Source of the DNA: M269 sp964640795
GTDB lineage: Bacteria; Pseudomonadota; Gammaproteobacteria; Enterobacterales; Alteromonadaceae
DNA length: 64,000 bases
Assembly: GCA_964640795.1 (NCBI GenBank)
Contig: CAZXIN010000032.1
Location: forward strand, 1-64,000
Direction of reading: 5' to 3'
Made by a program: the position numbers and the translations under genes
The notes under the pieces: model-generated
Seen by the model: the letters and a program-made list of their open reading frames with translations, nothing else
Databases searched by the model: none
Told to the model about the DNA's origin: nothing
Part shown: positions 9,277 to 18,554 of the stretch, piece by piece
Layout of the letters: the number at the start of each line of letters is the position of its first letter
How positions within the stretch are numbered: the first letter of the stretch is position 1

Positions 9277-11031
9277 CTATACAAAATAATCGATTGCACC
9301 CACATGACCATTAGTAATGGATGATTCAGCAATTTCTTGCAAAGACTCTTCATTATCAGTGCTATGCGTACCGATAGCTTGACCATTCACATTACTGTTT
9401 GCAAAAGCCCCTCGATTTTCTCCATCTTGAGTTTGTTGGCTCTCTTGCTGCACCGAAGATTGCCCCAACTCGATACCTTGCTCATCCAACAGTTCTCGTA
9501 ATTTAGGTGTCTGCTGTTCTAATAAATCTCTAGCTTGTTGTGATTGCGTCACAAAATTGACGCTCGCTTGATCACCTTGCAAGCTAACCCTCGCTTGAAT
9601 TCCTCCTAAATCGGCAGGATCCAAACGAATATCTGCAACCAAGTTTCTTGCATTCACAGCAAATGCTACTTTCTCAGCTAACTGCACTGCTGCTTCAGGC
9701 TTTGCCAAATTGACGGCTTTCTCAAAAGCAGAGTTTTGCTGTGCAACTTTATTCGCCTCCAACTGTTCGATACCTGAGGAAGCAGTCCCTAAACGATTCT
9801 CTGTTCTAGCAAGAAGCGATTGAAATACCCCCTCTCCTTGACCAGTAGATCCTTGACTAAATAGCCCAGCCGCTTGTGTTATTTGATTAAACTGTTGTTC
9901 ACTAAGTTGACCACTTTCTTGTAAGTTTTGAGCGACTTGGTCAACGAGTTGAGTCAGATCATGACTGACATCTTGTCCAGCTTGGTATTTTGCTTTTATA
10001 TCTTCAAACCCGGCTTTAAGGGCTGCGACAAAATCTTTAGAGGCTTTTTCTGCCGTATTGAGCCCAGCAATTGCGCTTATTTGATTAAAAGCGTTTTCTT
10101 GCTGTTCTGGACTAGATTGCAATAAGCTCTGCACAACGGCAACATTTATGGGGGTATCAACACCTTCTACTTGTTGTTCTGGTACATTGTTGTCACTAGA
10201 CACGCTTGGCACGGATGAAAGTTTATCGTCTGTATTTTGAGTTGGTAGTGATTCAACTAATGGCTGATGCAATGTCAAGCTATCTAGTTGAGCAACATCT
10301 ATAACCTCTTCCGCTTCATTCAATTGTTCACCAGAGTCATCCTCCTCGCGCTGATTGACATTCGGCTGAGTCAAAGAAGAGAATTCAACAAGCTTCTCTC
10401 CTGCCTGATCACTTTCAGACGATACTAATTCTGCTTCCACCGATAAATTAGAAAACTGAACATCAGCTTCAACCAAATCATCTTCAGAAACGCTTTGATT
10501 AACGTTGATTGGTGCTAACACTTCGACTTCAGCTGAATTTGCGATATTAACTAACGTTTCTTCCTGCCGACTCAAATTATCAGACAGCGATTCTTCACTA
10601 CTCTCATCGCCGTTATTGCCGTTTAAGTTTTGTAAAACACCACCGTCTTGTTTTTTACCTGATGTATCTGTCGGATCATAGCCTGTACTATTTTGATTAA
10701 GGCGCTGCAAAAACTGCAGTAACCCTTCATCGACATCCTGTTCAACCTGTTCTCCAGATATTTCATTCGCTATATTTTCGTCCGTGATTAAAACATCATC
10801 TTCTTGTGGCGCTTGTACTGAAACAGGATCTCTTACTTCAGGAACTGAAACAGTATCATTCCTGATTGCAGATGCATCGTTTCCGGCTTGTGCATCGGCT
10901 AATTGCAGAGAGAACGCATCTCCTCCACCATCATTAACCTTCACATCGGCATCAAGCAACACACCCGACGGAGCGGCAATATCTAGTTTAGTTGTGGCAA
11001 CTTGTTGCACCATTACGGAATCCTTAATCAT
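9277..11031 (-). CDS. fliK: Flagellar hook-length control protein FliK
   Basis: Molecular ruler secreted through the flagellar export system. Like others in the family it is long (584 aa) and low-complexity for about 430 residues (Gln/Ser/Asp/Glu-rich). It has the conserved Flg_hook C-terminal domain near residues 440-545 (LVADIRLDPADLGGIQARVS, VNFVTQSQQARDLLEQQ, LRELLDEQGIELG). The identity rests on that domain and on position between fliJ and fliL. A sigma-54 element lies about 70 bp upstream. Confidence 0.92.
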   Translation of the reverse strand: MIKDSVMVQQVATTKLDIAAPSGVLLDADVKVNDGGGDAFSLQLADAQAGNDASAIRNDTVSVPEVRDPVSVQAPQEDDVLITDENIANEISGEQVEQDVDEGLLQFLQRLNQNSTGYDPTDTSGKKQDGGVLQNLNGNNGDESSEESLSDNLSRQEETLVNIANSAEVEVLAPINVNQSVSEDDLVEADVQFSNLSVEAELVSSESDQAGEKLVEFSSLTQPNVNQREEDDSGEQLNEAEEVIDVAQLDSLTLHQPLVESLPTQNTDDKLSSVPSVSSDNNVPEQQVEGVDTPINVAVVQSLLQSSPEQQENAFNQISAIAGLNTAEKASKDFVAALKAGFEDIKAKYQAGQDVSHDLTQLVDQVAQNLQESGQLSEQQFNQITQAAGLFSQGSTGQGEGVFQSLLARTENRLGTASSGIEQLEANKVAQQNSAFEKAVNLAKPEAAVQLAEKVAFAVNARNLVADIRLDPADLGGIQARVSLQGDQASVNFVTQSQQARDLLEQQTPKLRELLDEQGIELGQSSVQQESQQTQDGENRGAFANSNVNGQAIGTHSTDNEESLQEIAESSITNGHVGAIDYFV

Positions 11032-11101
11032 TTAATACCTTGTTTTTATTAAAAAAACAGTGGCAGTTAGTGTTGATTTCAAATTGTCTTAACGAGTTAA
11101 A

Positions 11102-11118
11102 AGCAAGTAGCGTTCCAA
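11102..11118 (-). promoter_or_regulatory. Sigma-54 promoter for fliK-flhB
   Basis: On the minus strand TTGGAACGCTACTTGCT has GG-N10-GC spacing and matches the RpoN consensus well at both ends. It sits in the 118 bp between fliJ and fliK and would drive fliK, fliLMNOPQR and flhB. Confidence 0.75.
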
Positions 11119-11149
11119 TTTTAATTGAAACAACACCATCTAAATCATT

Positions 11150-11596
11150 TTAAGCAGTTTTCTTCGCTCTAAAGAAACGTTGTACTGACATCTCATCAAG
11201 TAATTGTTGCTCTGCTCTATCTTGTTTTACCCTAAGCTGCATTTGCTTCTTCTCAATAAGTGACTCGATAGCCTTGCGCTTTCTTTGTTGAGCTAGCCAT
11301 AACCCCATCTTATGTTCTACAACACGTTTGGATTGATGGATGGCATAGTTTTGTTGCTCACAAGCCTTATCTAGCTTATCGATAAATGACTGATGTTGAC
11401 CAAAAGACAATGCGCCAACGCCGTCCTTACCTTTATTTCTGAGTTGTGCTAAGTACTCTCGCTTATATTGGTCCAAACCGCGCAACTTTTGCTGGTTCAG
11501 TTGCAACTCCTGACGTGCTCGGCCTAAATCATTTGCCAACTGTTCTTCTTTCTCTCTCTCCCAATCAGCAACAAGTTTTAATTGTGATCTTGCCAT
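11150..11596 (-). CDS. fliJ: Flagellar export chaperone FliJ
   Basis: Small coiled-coil stalk protein of the FliHIJ export ATPase complex, 148 aa. The sequence is highly charged and helical throughout, with heptad-like Leu/Gln patterns and no hydrophobic segment. It starts 6 bp downstream of fliI, the standard neighbour. FliJ sequences diverge, so the call is from length, composition and position. Confidence 0.9.
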   Translation of the reverse strand: MARSQLKLVADWEREKEEQLANDLGRARQELQLNQQKLRGLDQYKREYLAQLRNKGKDGVGALSFGQHQSFIDKLDKACEQQNYAIHQSKRVVEHKMGLWLAQQRKRKAIESLIEKKQMQLRVKQDRAEQQLLDEMSVQRFFRAKKTA

Positions 11597-11602
11597 AGCT
11601 CG

Positions 11603-12934
11603 TTACGCTCCCAAGCCTGCGGTTAGTTTAGCCATATCTCCAAGACCATCTTCATAAGGTATAACTTCTTTCATACCTTGCTGTAAGAACGCGTTGATTG
11701 CCGGTTCAGCGGCAATAGCCAAGTCAATTCGATGATCTGTACCTTTGGTATAAGCCCCAATATTGATGAGATCTTTATTCTGCTGATAATTCGAATAAAC
11801 CTGGCGCACCCTTCTGGACGCTTGAAGATGAGCATCCTCAACAACCATAGGCATCACTCGGCTGATAGAACTTTCGATATCTATTGATGGATAATGGCCT
11901 GAGTCTGATAACTGACGCGATAAGACAATGTGACCATCGAGTATTGCTCTAGCAGCATCAGCAATAGGGTCTTGTAAATCATCCCCTTCAACCAAAACAG
12001 TATAAAATGCTGTTATGGAGCCTTGATGTTCTGCACCATTACCCGCCCGTTCGACTAAAGCAGGAAGCCGAGCAAACACAGAAGGCGGATAGCCTTTAGT
12101 TGCAGGCGGTTCGCCTACAGCCAATGCAATTTCGCGCTGCGCCATCGCATATCGAGTTAACGAGTCTATTAACAACAGAACATTGAGCCCTTGATCACGG
12201 AAATACTCCGCTACAGCAACGGCTGTTTCACACCCTTTAAGGCGCATAAGCGGAGAGGTATCTGCAGGAGCAGCAACAACAACAGACTTCTTGCGTTCAT
12301 CTTCGGTCAATATATCCTGAATGAATTCCTTGACCTCTCGTCCCCTTTCACCAACCAAACCAACAACCACTACATCAGCACTTGTCCCTCGCGTCATCAT
12401 ACCTAGTAGGACACTTTTACCGACACCACTGCCCGCAAACAATCCCATACGTTGACCAACCCCAACCGTAATAAGTGAGTTGATCGAACGAACACCTACA
12501 TCTAAAGGTTGCTTGATAGGTTTGCGTAATAAAGGATTCATGGGTGGTGTTGTCAAAGGTACGCGCTTGGTCGTATTAATAGGCCCTAAACCGTCAAGAG
12601 GTTGACCGTTTCCATCGATAACACGACCTAGTAGCTCCATCCCAACAGCAAGCCCACTTTCTCGGTTTAAAGGCTGAACCCTTGATCCAGGAACGATACC
12701 TTTGACACCCTCAGTAGGCATCAAATAAGTAATATCATCGCCAAAGCCAACGACTTCAGCTTCAATTTGACCATCAATAGTTTGTACCAAACATTGACTG
12801 CCAACAGGCAATTGACAACCTACAGCTTCAAGCGTCAACCCGATCCCTCTGACTAATTTACCTGCAGCAACAGCATTCGATTCAGGAACTTGTTGGCGGA
12901 TATTCTTAATATTGGCAAGAATGGTATCAGTCAT
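11603..12934 (-). CDS. fliI: Flagellum-specific ATPase FliI
   Basis: F1-beta-like ATPase energising flagellar export. P-loop GSGVGKS lies at about residues 168-174, VVGLVGERGREVKEFI follows, and a Walker-B-type LLLIDSLTRYAMAQREIALA is present. I prefer the ATG at 12934 (443 aa); a GTG three codons earlier (12943) has no ribosome site. It lies directly after fliH. Confidence 0.96.
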   Translation of the reverse strand: MTDTILANIKNIRQQVPESNAVAAGKLVRGIGLTLEAVGCQLPVGSQCLVQTIDGQIEAEVVGFGDDITYLMPTEGVKGIVPGSRVQPLNRESGLAVGMELLGRVIDGNGQPLDGLGPINTTKRVPLTTPPMNPLLRKPIKQPLDVGVRSINSLITVGVGQRMGLFAGSGVGKSVLLGMMTRGTSADVVVVGLVGERGREVKEFIQDILTEDERKKSVVVAAPADTSPLMRLKGCETAVAVAEYFRDQGLNVLLLIDSLTRYAMAQREIALAVGEPPATKGYPPSVFARLPALVERAGNGAEHQGSITAFYTVLVEGDDLQDPIADAARAILDGHIVLSRQLSDSGHYPSIDIESSISRVMPMVVEDAHLQASRRVRQVYSNYQQNKDLINIGAYTKGTDHRIDLAIAAEPAINAFLQQGMKEVIPYEDGLGDMAKLTAGLGA

Positions 12935-12946
12935 TGCAATCACTCA

Positions 12947-13774
12947 TTATTCGTCGAATCCAAGATCAAACTGAGTTAAACCTTGTTGAGACATGAATTG
13001 GTTAATCACATCTTTTAAACGACGCTCAATAGTCACATCAACGCCATTACTGTTAGTAACAATATCGCACCCACCACGAGACAACTCAGCAGCTTCGACT
13101 AAATGCCAGTTGTGTTTCGCCATCTCTTCTTCACTAAAATGCGCTTTAACTAAGTCGAGATCCTCTGGGTTTAAACGGATTTGATAAGCTTTTTCACCAA
13201 TGGGTAGAGCCTTAAGCCCTTCACTAAGCGCCTGAAAAATAATATTGTCATTTGTTTCTAGCTCAGTCTTTATGACACCTTTCGCCAAGCTCACGGCGAG
13301 GTAAACCAGCTCAGTCTGCAACTCATTCTCTACTAGTTGCAGCGGCTCATGAAGCTGCTCGACAAGTTTTTGCCAGATGTCTCGTTGTTCATCAATAGCA
13401 ACCTTTCCCTGTTCTAAACCTTCGTTATGGCCTTCGTTGTACCCCGTAAGTTTACCTTCTTCATAGCCTTTTTCATGCCCCTCTTTGAGCCCCTGCTCCA
13501 TACCTTCATTCTTACCAAGCTCAAAACCTTCTTGATAAGCGGCCTGCCGAATAGCTTCTATCTCTTCGGCTGTAGGCGGTAAAATCTCTTCTTCTGGTTC
13601 GGGTGGCTCATATTTCCATTCACTTGTTCGATTTAACGCATTGGTTTTGTCTGATTTGAGCGCTTTTCTGTCTTCCATGTATGGGAGAGGCCAGTCATCA
13701 ATCTTCTTTTCGCCCAAATCTTTCTGCGAAATTTTGCTGACATTATTCTTTGCTGGAGCATAAGTATTATTCAT
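12947..13774 (-). CDS. fliH: Flagellar export regulator FliH
   Basis: Negative regulator and peripheral stalk of FliI. A Pro/Glu-rich N-terminal half leads to a run of glycine repeats with four-residue spacing (EGFELGKNEGMEQGLKEGHE onward, about residues 98-142). This is the GxxxG helix known in FliH/YscL proteins. The C-terminal domain ends with GGCDIVTNSNGVDVTIERR. Length 275 aa. Confidence 0.94.
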   Translation of the reverse strand: MNNTYAPAKNNVSKISQKDLGEKKIDDWPLPYMEDRKALKSDKTNALNRTSEWKYEPPEPEEEILPPTAEEIEAIRQAAYQEGFELGKNEGMEQGLKEGHEKGYEEGKLTGYNEGHNEGLEQGKVAIDEQRDIWQKLVEQLHEPLQLVENELQTELVYLAVSLAKGVIKTELETNDNIIFQALSEGLKALPIGEKAYQIRLNPEDLDLVKAHFSEEEMAKHNWHLVEAAELSRGGCDIVTNSNGVDVTIERRLKDVINQFMSQQGLTQFDLGFDE

Positions 13775-13797
13775 ATAGAGTTATCTAAGTCAGCTAT

Positions 13798-14847
13798 TTA
13801 TAAGAATTCTTCGCCGCCACCGCCGCCAAGCATGATTTCACCTGAATCAGCCAGTCGTCTAGCCACTGACAAAATTTCTTTCTGAGCAGTTTCAACTTCG
13901 CTAATACGCACAGGCCCCAAAGCTTCTAGGTCATCAATGAGCATTTCCGCCGCACGTTTAGACATATTACCAGTAATCTTGTCACGTAATTCGTCATCAG
14001 CGCCTTTAATCGCTTTAAGTAGAGACTCTTGCTGCACTTCACGCAAAATAGCTTGAATAGCTCTATCATCGACATCAGCAAGATTATCAAATACAAACAT
14101 AAGGTCTTGAATTTGTTGGCTCATCTCTTCGTCTTGCTCGCGAATAGCGTCCATCAATTGACCTTCTACATTAGTATCTAAGTAGTTCATGATTTCAGCT
14201 GCAGACTTCATGCCGCCCATTTTGGCCGCTTGTGTACCAGCTTGACCAGCAAACTGTTTCTCCATGATTTCATTCAACTCTTGTAGTGCAGCTGGTTGCA
14301 CTTCTTCAAGATTCGCAATACGCATCATGAGATCTAAACGAACTTTCTCTGGGAACTGACCAAGAATTTCTGCTGATTGCTCAGCATCTAAGTAAGACAT
14401 AACAATAGTCTGAATCTGTGGATGCTCGTTACGGATGATACTGGCAACCTGTTTCGAGTCCATCCATTTCAATGAATCCAAGCCTTTCGCTCCACCACCT
14501 AACAAGATCTGGTCAATCAAATTAGCGGCTTTATCTTCACCCAACGCAGCTGTTAGCGCACGTTTAACGAAATCTTGGCTTTGGAAGCCGATCGTACTGT
14601 AGTTTTGAATCTCTTCAATAAAGTGTTTGTGTACCGAAGTAATCTTTGACTGCGTCATGTCATCAATCGCAGCCATAGCCTGGCCTAGTTTCTGTACTTG
14701 TTTAGGCTCAAGGTGCTTGAGTATTTGTGCTGCATCTTCTTCGGTTAAACTCAATAACAGTATCGCAGCTTTCTCGACACCTTCTAACTTACCTATGTCA
14801 TACTCTTCACTGACTTCGGATTGTTGTTCTGCTAATTCAGTCGCCAT
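13798..14847 (-). CDS. fliG: Flagellar motor switch protein FliG
   Basis: C-ring rotor protein that contacts MotA. It has the FliG N, middle (EHPQIQTIVMSYLD) and C domains. The C-domain carries the charged torque helix region (DNLADVDDRAIQAILREVQQ) and ends GGGGGEEFL. Length 349 aa is slightly longer than usual because of an N-terminal extension. It begins 3 bp after fliF. Confidence 0.96.
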   Translation of the reverse strand: MATELAEQQSEVSEEYDIGKLEGVEKAAILLLSLTEEDAAQILKHLEPKQVQKLGQAMAAIDDMTQSKITSVHKHFIEEIQNYSTIGFQSQDFVKRALTAALGEDKAANLIDQILLGGGAKGLDSLKWMDSKQVASIIRNEHPQIQTIVMSYLDAEQSAEILGQFPEKVRLDLMMRIANLEEVQPAALQELNEIMEKQFAGQAGTQAAKMGGMKSAAEIMNYLDTNVEGQLMDAIREQDEEMSQQIQDLMFVFDNLADVDDRAIQAILREVQQESLLKAIKGADDELRDKITGNMSKRAAEMLIDDLEALGPVRISEVETAQKEILSVARRLADSGEIMLGGGGGEEFL

Positions 14848-14850
14848 AAT

Positions 14851-16542
14851 CTATTCGTCCATCATTAACCAGCCTTTCACCACCTGAGATGATAACTCAG
14901 GCTCATTGGCAACTAAGGCTCTAACCGCTTTCAATACATCTTCATCTTTGTGTAAATCAGGTAACATCAGAGATCCATCTGCCGCAAACCCGACTTGCCC
15001 TTCATCAAATTCTTGAGACAACATAGTGATAGTCTCGTCACCCAAATCCAGTCCCATATCAGCATCAAAATCTTCTGCTTCTTTAGTGTCGTCTGGGTAA
15101 ATCAGCTTCTTAAGCATTGGCCTGACAATCGCCAAAATCAGCACAATAATAACAATACCACCAACAATTAAACGTAATGCACGCATTGCCCATGGCTGCT
15201 CCCATATTGGTGTCTCTGCCGCCAAAAGGTCGTCACTACGGTTAAATGGAATACTCACCACTTCAAGCGAATCTCCACGAGTAACATCAAAACCGATACC
15301 ACCTTGCAACAACCGTCGAATATTGAGTAACTCGCCTTGTGCCCTAGGTTCACTGGTAACTGTGCCATCTTCCGCAGTGACTGCTTGATGATCAACAGCA
15401 ACGGAAACTGTTAAGCGACTAATCACACCTGACTGCTGTTTAGTATGGCTAATCGTTGTATCTAATTCATAATTTCTTGTTTCTTCTTTATGATTGCGCC
15501 CTGGCTGAGATGATTGTCCGTTACCACCACCCGCTCTCTCCGGAATATTTGAATCTAACGGCGGTTGATTGGTCAGAGCACCAGGGATACCAGCAATAAC
15601 ACTACCAACACTATTGTCTTCAATAGTCATTTCACTGCGTACGGCAGGTAGGTCAGGGTTATAACGTTTTTGAGTTTGCTCAACAGAAGTAAAGTCCATC
15701 GCAACATTAACTTGAGCAGTATAATTTCCGAGTCCCAAGACAGGGATGAGTATAGAATCAATTTTCTCACGATATTCTGCTTCACGTTGCTTCTCCATAG
15801 CATATTCTTTACGTGACTGAGCAGACGCTGCATCTTGAGAACCAGAGTTAAGCAAGCGTCCATTGCTATCTGTTACCGTAACGCGACTCGGCTCTAAACC
15901 TTGAACGGCAGATGCAATAATATCAACGACAGCATCCACTTCTTCACCTGATAATAAGCTACCACGACGCATCGTCACAACAATAGTCGCACTCGCTTTC
16001 TTCTCTCGACGCGCAAAAACATTGGCAACAGGCAATGCAAGTAGCACTCGAGCCCTATTCACAGAAGACATTTCTTCAATGGTGCGGGCAAGCTGTTGTT
16101 CACGAGCATGTTTTAAGCGTTCTTTCTCCAACCGCTGACTAACACCAAATCCCATGTCCTGCATAATAATGTCAGTGCCACTTGAAGGGTCAGAAGATAG
16201 CCCTTGCCGCGCTAAACCAAGCTTAATGTTTTGGTAATCACTTTCTTTAACGTAAACTGTATCACCTTCTAACCGATAAACAATTTGGGTTGTATCAAGG
16301 TAGTCTAACGTTTCGATGAGTTCACGTGTTTCCATCTTGGCTAATGGACGATAATCCGGCTCCTGTGCCCAAATAACGATAAAAATAGCGATAGTCACAC
16401 AGATGACTAAGGCAACGACCATAGTGATTTGCCGCATCATGTCAGCGCTTCCTAGCGTATCCATAAACCCAGCTTTCTGTTCTGCGTCTGTATCTAACTC
16501 ATTTGAGCTTAATGCGAGTTCTGTACCCGTTGCTTCTGCCAC
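14851..16542 (-). CDS. fliF: Flagellar MS-ring protein FliF
   Basis: MS-ring subunit, 563 aa. There are two membrane helices, one near residues 35-57 and one near 455-480. The ring-building motifs between them include MGFGVSQRLEKERLKHAREQ, and the C-terminal tail binds FliG. It uses a GTG start at 16542 preceded by a strong TAGGAG ribosome site 7 bases away. It follows fliE by 24 bp. Confidence 0.96.
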   Translation of the reverse strand: MAEATGTELALSSNELDTDAEQKAGFMDTLGSADMMRQITMVVALVICVTIAIFIVIWAQEPDYRPLAKMETRELIETLDYLDTTQIVYRLEGDTVYVKESDYQNIKLGLARQGLSSDPSSGTDIIMQDMGFGVSQRLEKERLKHAREQQLARTIEEMSSVNRARVLLALPVANVFARREKKASATIVVTMRRGSLLSGEEVDAVVDIIASAVQGLEPSRVTVTDSNGRLLNSGSQDAASAQSRKEYAMEKQREAEYREKIDSILIPVLGLGNYTAQVNVAMDFTSVEQTQKRYNPDLPAVRSEMTIEDNSVGSVIAGIPGALTNQPPLDSNIPERAGGGNGQSSQPGRNHKEETRNYELDTTISHTKQQSGVISRLTVSVAVDHQAVTAEDGTVTSEPRAQGELLNIRRLLQGGIGFDVTRGDSLEVVSIPFNRSDDLLAAETPIWEQPWAMRALRLIVGGIVIIVLILAIVRPMLKKLIYPDDTKEAEDFDADMGLDLGDETITMLSQEFDEGQVGFAADGSLMLPDLHKDEDVLKAVRALVANEPELSSQVVKGWLMMDE

Positions 16543-16566
16543 TTTAGTCTCCTATCAAGCTCTAAA

Positions 16567-16893
16567 TTACACTGGCATGTTGATGATTTCTTTGTAAGCC
16601 TCAAGTACCTTGTTACGCACTTGTACTGTTGCTTCAAAAGCTATTCCCGCTTTTTCCTTAGCAATCATGACTTCAGCCAAACTCAAATTAGGGTCACCTA
16701 ATTCAAACTTCATAGCCTGTTCTTTGGAAAAACGTTGCATATTATTGACGTTGTCAATGGCACTCGACAGCATGTCAGCAAAATTCTTACCTGACGAATT
16801 ACCTTGAATCGCATTGGTTTCTGGGTTTATTGACTGCGCTTGCGACGCTAATGATTGAAGTTCATTGAATAAGTTTTGTGCTTTAATATCCAT
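16567..16893 (-). CDS. fliE: Flagellar hook-basal body junction protein FliE
   Basis: Rod-MS ring connector, 108 aa. It has the conserved FADMLSSAIDNVN segment and the C-terminal VMIAKEKAGIAFEATVQVRN block ending in a short amphipathic helix. It is the first gene of the fliEFGHIJ unit, about 58 bp downstream of a sigma-54 element. Confidence 0.95.
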   Translation of the reverse strand: MDIKAQNLFNELQSLASQAQSINPETNAIQGNSSGKNFADMLSSAIDNVNNMQRFSKEQAMKFELGDPNLSLAEVMIAKEKAGIAFEATVQVRNKVLEAYKEIINMPV

Positions 16894-16950
16894 GACAAAC
16901 TCCCCTTATGTTCAAATAATTGACTGGCACGTGGCCTTTTAACCAATGAT

Positions 16951-16966
16951 TGCAAGGTGGATGCCA
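16951..16966 (-). promoter_or_regulatory. Sigma-54 promoter for fliEFGHIJ
   Basis: On the minus strand TGGCATCCACCTTGCA matches the RpoN consensus TGGCAY-N5-TTGCA, with GG-N10-GC spacing. It lies between fleR and fliE, in the position of the FleR/FlrC-activated fliE promoter of Pseudomonas and Vibrio. Confidence 0.85.
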
Positions 16967-17021
16967 ACAATTTTTAACCTTATTTTTCAGTAAGTTAAAA
17001 TCGATTGAAAGCATGAATGCA

Positions 17022-17047
17022 AAAAGCGCCACTGAGTTGACGCTTTT
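17022..17047 (-). terminator. Terminator after fleSR
   Basis: A 10-bp stem (AAAAGCGCCA paired with TGACGCTTTT, one G.U pair) with a 6-base loop. On the minus strand it ends in CGCTTTTT, so the T-run overlaps the stem foot. It lies about 160 bp downstream of the fleR stop and before the fliE promoter. A second bulged stem (17117-17144, CTCT-GTTTGT with ACAAAC-G-AGAG) lies between it and fleR without a T-run. Confidence 0.6.
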
Positions 17048-17204
17048 AAAAGGAGTTTGTATTTCAATGTCAGGGGCATTAGAGCATGTTGATCTTTTCT
17101 ATACATATTTACATCGCTCTGTTTGTTATTTAGACAAACGAGAGACTGTATGATCTATTGATGTAAACGAATAGGCCCTGATGCAGTATAAATAACAACG
17201 CACC

Positions 17205-18551
17205 CTAGTTAGGTAAGTCGATCCCAACTTCTCTCATTTTGGCTAACTTGTAGCGCAGTGTTCTAGGGCTAATACCAAGCTGCTCAGCAACATCTTTACG
17301 TCGCCCATTGCACTGACTGAGTGTTTCCAAAATAATTTGGTGTTCTTGCTGTTGCAATTCTGATCCAAGTTTACTGCTTAAATCTGTCACTTCAGTTTCT
17401 TGTCCAACGTCAGCAAACGTTGATTGGTCTTCAATATCGATGAGAAGGTCACCTGCGTCAATTTTACCAGCAGATGATAAAATCAGCGCTCTTTGGATGA
17501 CATTCTCTAATTCACGAACATTACCCGGCCAACTATACTGCTCCAACTTAACGCGAGCAGCAGAAGACAGAGTCGCAACTTGTGAGTCATGGTTTGTATG
17601 ACGCCGAATCAAATGCTCAGCTAAAGGCACAACATCCCCTTTACGATCATTTAGAGGTGCCCACATGAGTGGAAATACATTTAGGCGATAATACAAATCT
17701 TCTCTAAACGTGCCATTTTGTACAGCAAGCTTTAAGTCACGGTTGCTGGTTGCAATAACTCTCACATTGAGCTTAATTGTTTTACGACTTCCCAAACGCT
17801 CTACTTCTCGTTCCTGCAAAACACGCAGTAACTTTGCTTGTAAACCTAAGTCCATTTCGGTAATTTCATCAAGTAGAATAGTACCATCCTGTGCTTGTTC
17901 AAACTTACCTGGACAGGCTTGTAATGCACCAGTGAAAGCCCCTTTGTCGTAACCAAATAACGTCGCTTCCAACATATTTTCTGGGATAGCAGCACAATTA
18001 ATAGCAACAAAACCTTCAGCTGCTCTATTCGATTTATCATGGATATAACGAGCTAACACTTCTTTACCTGAGCCACTGGGGCCTAGCACCATTACAGTAG
18101 CTTCAGAGGCCGCAACTTTTTGTGCCAGCTCCAATAATTTCTTACTTGATGCGTCACCTACTATAGGCTGAGTCGATATAACTTGCTTAGATGGTGCGTA
18201 GCGATTAACTAAGTTAAGCAACACTTCTGGAGCAAAAGGCTTAGCAAGATAATCAGTTGCGCCATCTCTCATTGCTTGAACAGCATCATCTATCTTCGCA
18301 AATGCGGTCATCAATAACACGGGTAGATTGGGTAGTTTTTGCTTAATGTTACGCAACAAAGTCAACCCATTGGTATCACCCATATTGACATCACTAACGA
18401 CCAGATCGACGCTTGTTTGATTCAGCAAGACCATAGCAGATTCAGCACTGTCAGCCTCAATGACTTGGTAATCACCAAGCAATAAGGTGTCTACTAATGC
18501 TTCTCGTAAACCTGCATCATCTTCAACTATCATTATTCTAGTTTGGCTCAT
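17205..18551 (-). CDS. fleR: Sigma-54 response regulator FleR (FlrC)
   Basis: NtrC-type activator of middle flagellar genes, 448 aa. The receiver domain has the phospho-acceptor in VVSDVNMGDT (Asp54). The AAA+ domain has GPSGSGKE, GAFTGA (the sigma-54 contact loop) and ILLDEITEMD. The C-terminal Fis-type helix-turn-helix contains LGISPRTLRYKL. It lies 3 bp after its partner kinase fleS. Confidence 0.94.
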   Translation of the reverse strand: MSQTRIMIVEDDAGLREALVDTLLLGDYQVIEADSAESAMVLLNQTSVDLVVSDVNMGDTNGLTLLRNIKQKLPNLPVLLMTAFAKIDDAVQAMRDGATDYLAKPFAPEVLLNLVNRYAPSKQVISTQPIVGDASSKKLLELAQKVAASEATVMVLGPSGSGKEVLARYIHDKSNRAAEGFVAINCAAIPENMLEATLFGYDKGAFTGALQACPGKFEQAQDGTILLDEITEMDLGLQAKLLRVLQEREVERLGSRKTIKLNVRVIATSNRDLKLAVQNGTFREDLYYRLNVFPLMWAPLNDRKGDVVPLAEHLIRRHTNHDSQVATLSSAARVKLEQYSWPGNVRELENVIQRALILSSAGKIDAGDLLIDIEDQSTFADVGQETEVTDLSSKLGSELQQQEHQIILETLSQCNGRRKDVAEQLGISPRTLRYKLAKMREVGIDLPN

Positions 18552-18554
18552 AAC

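Noticed and set aside
16950..17153. 67-codon plus-strand open frame between fliE and fleR
   Set aside because: It covers the fliE sigma-54 site and the fleSR terminator, has no ribosome site and no recognisable protein features.
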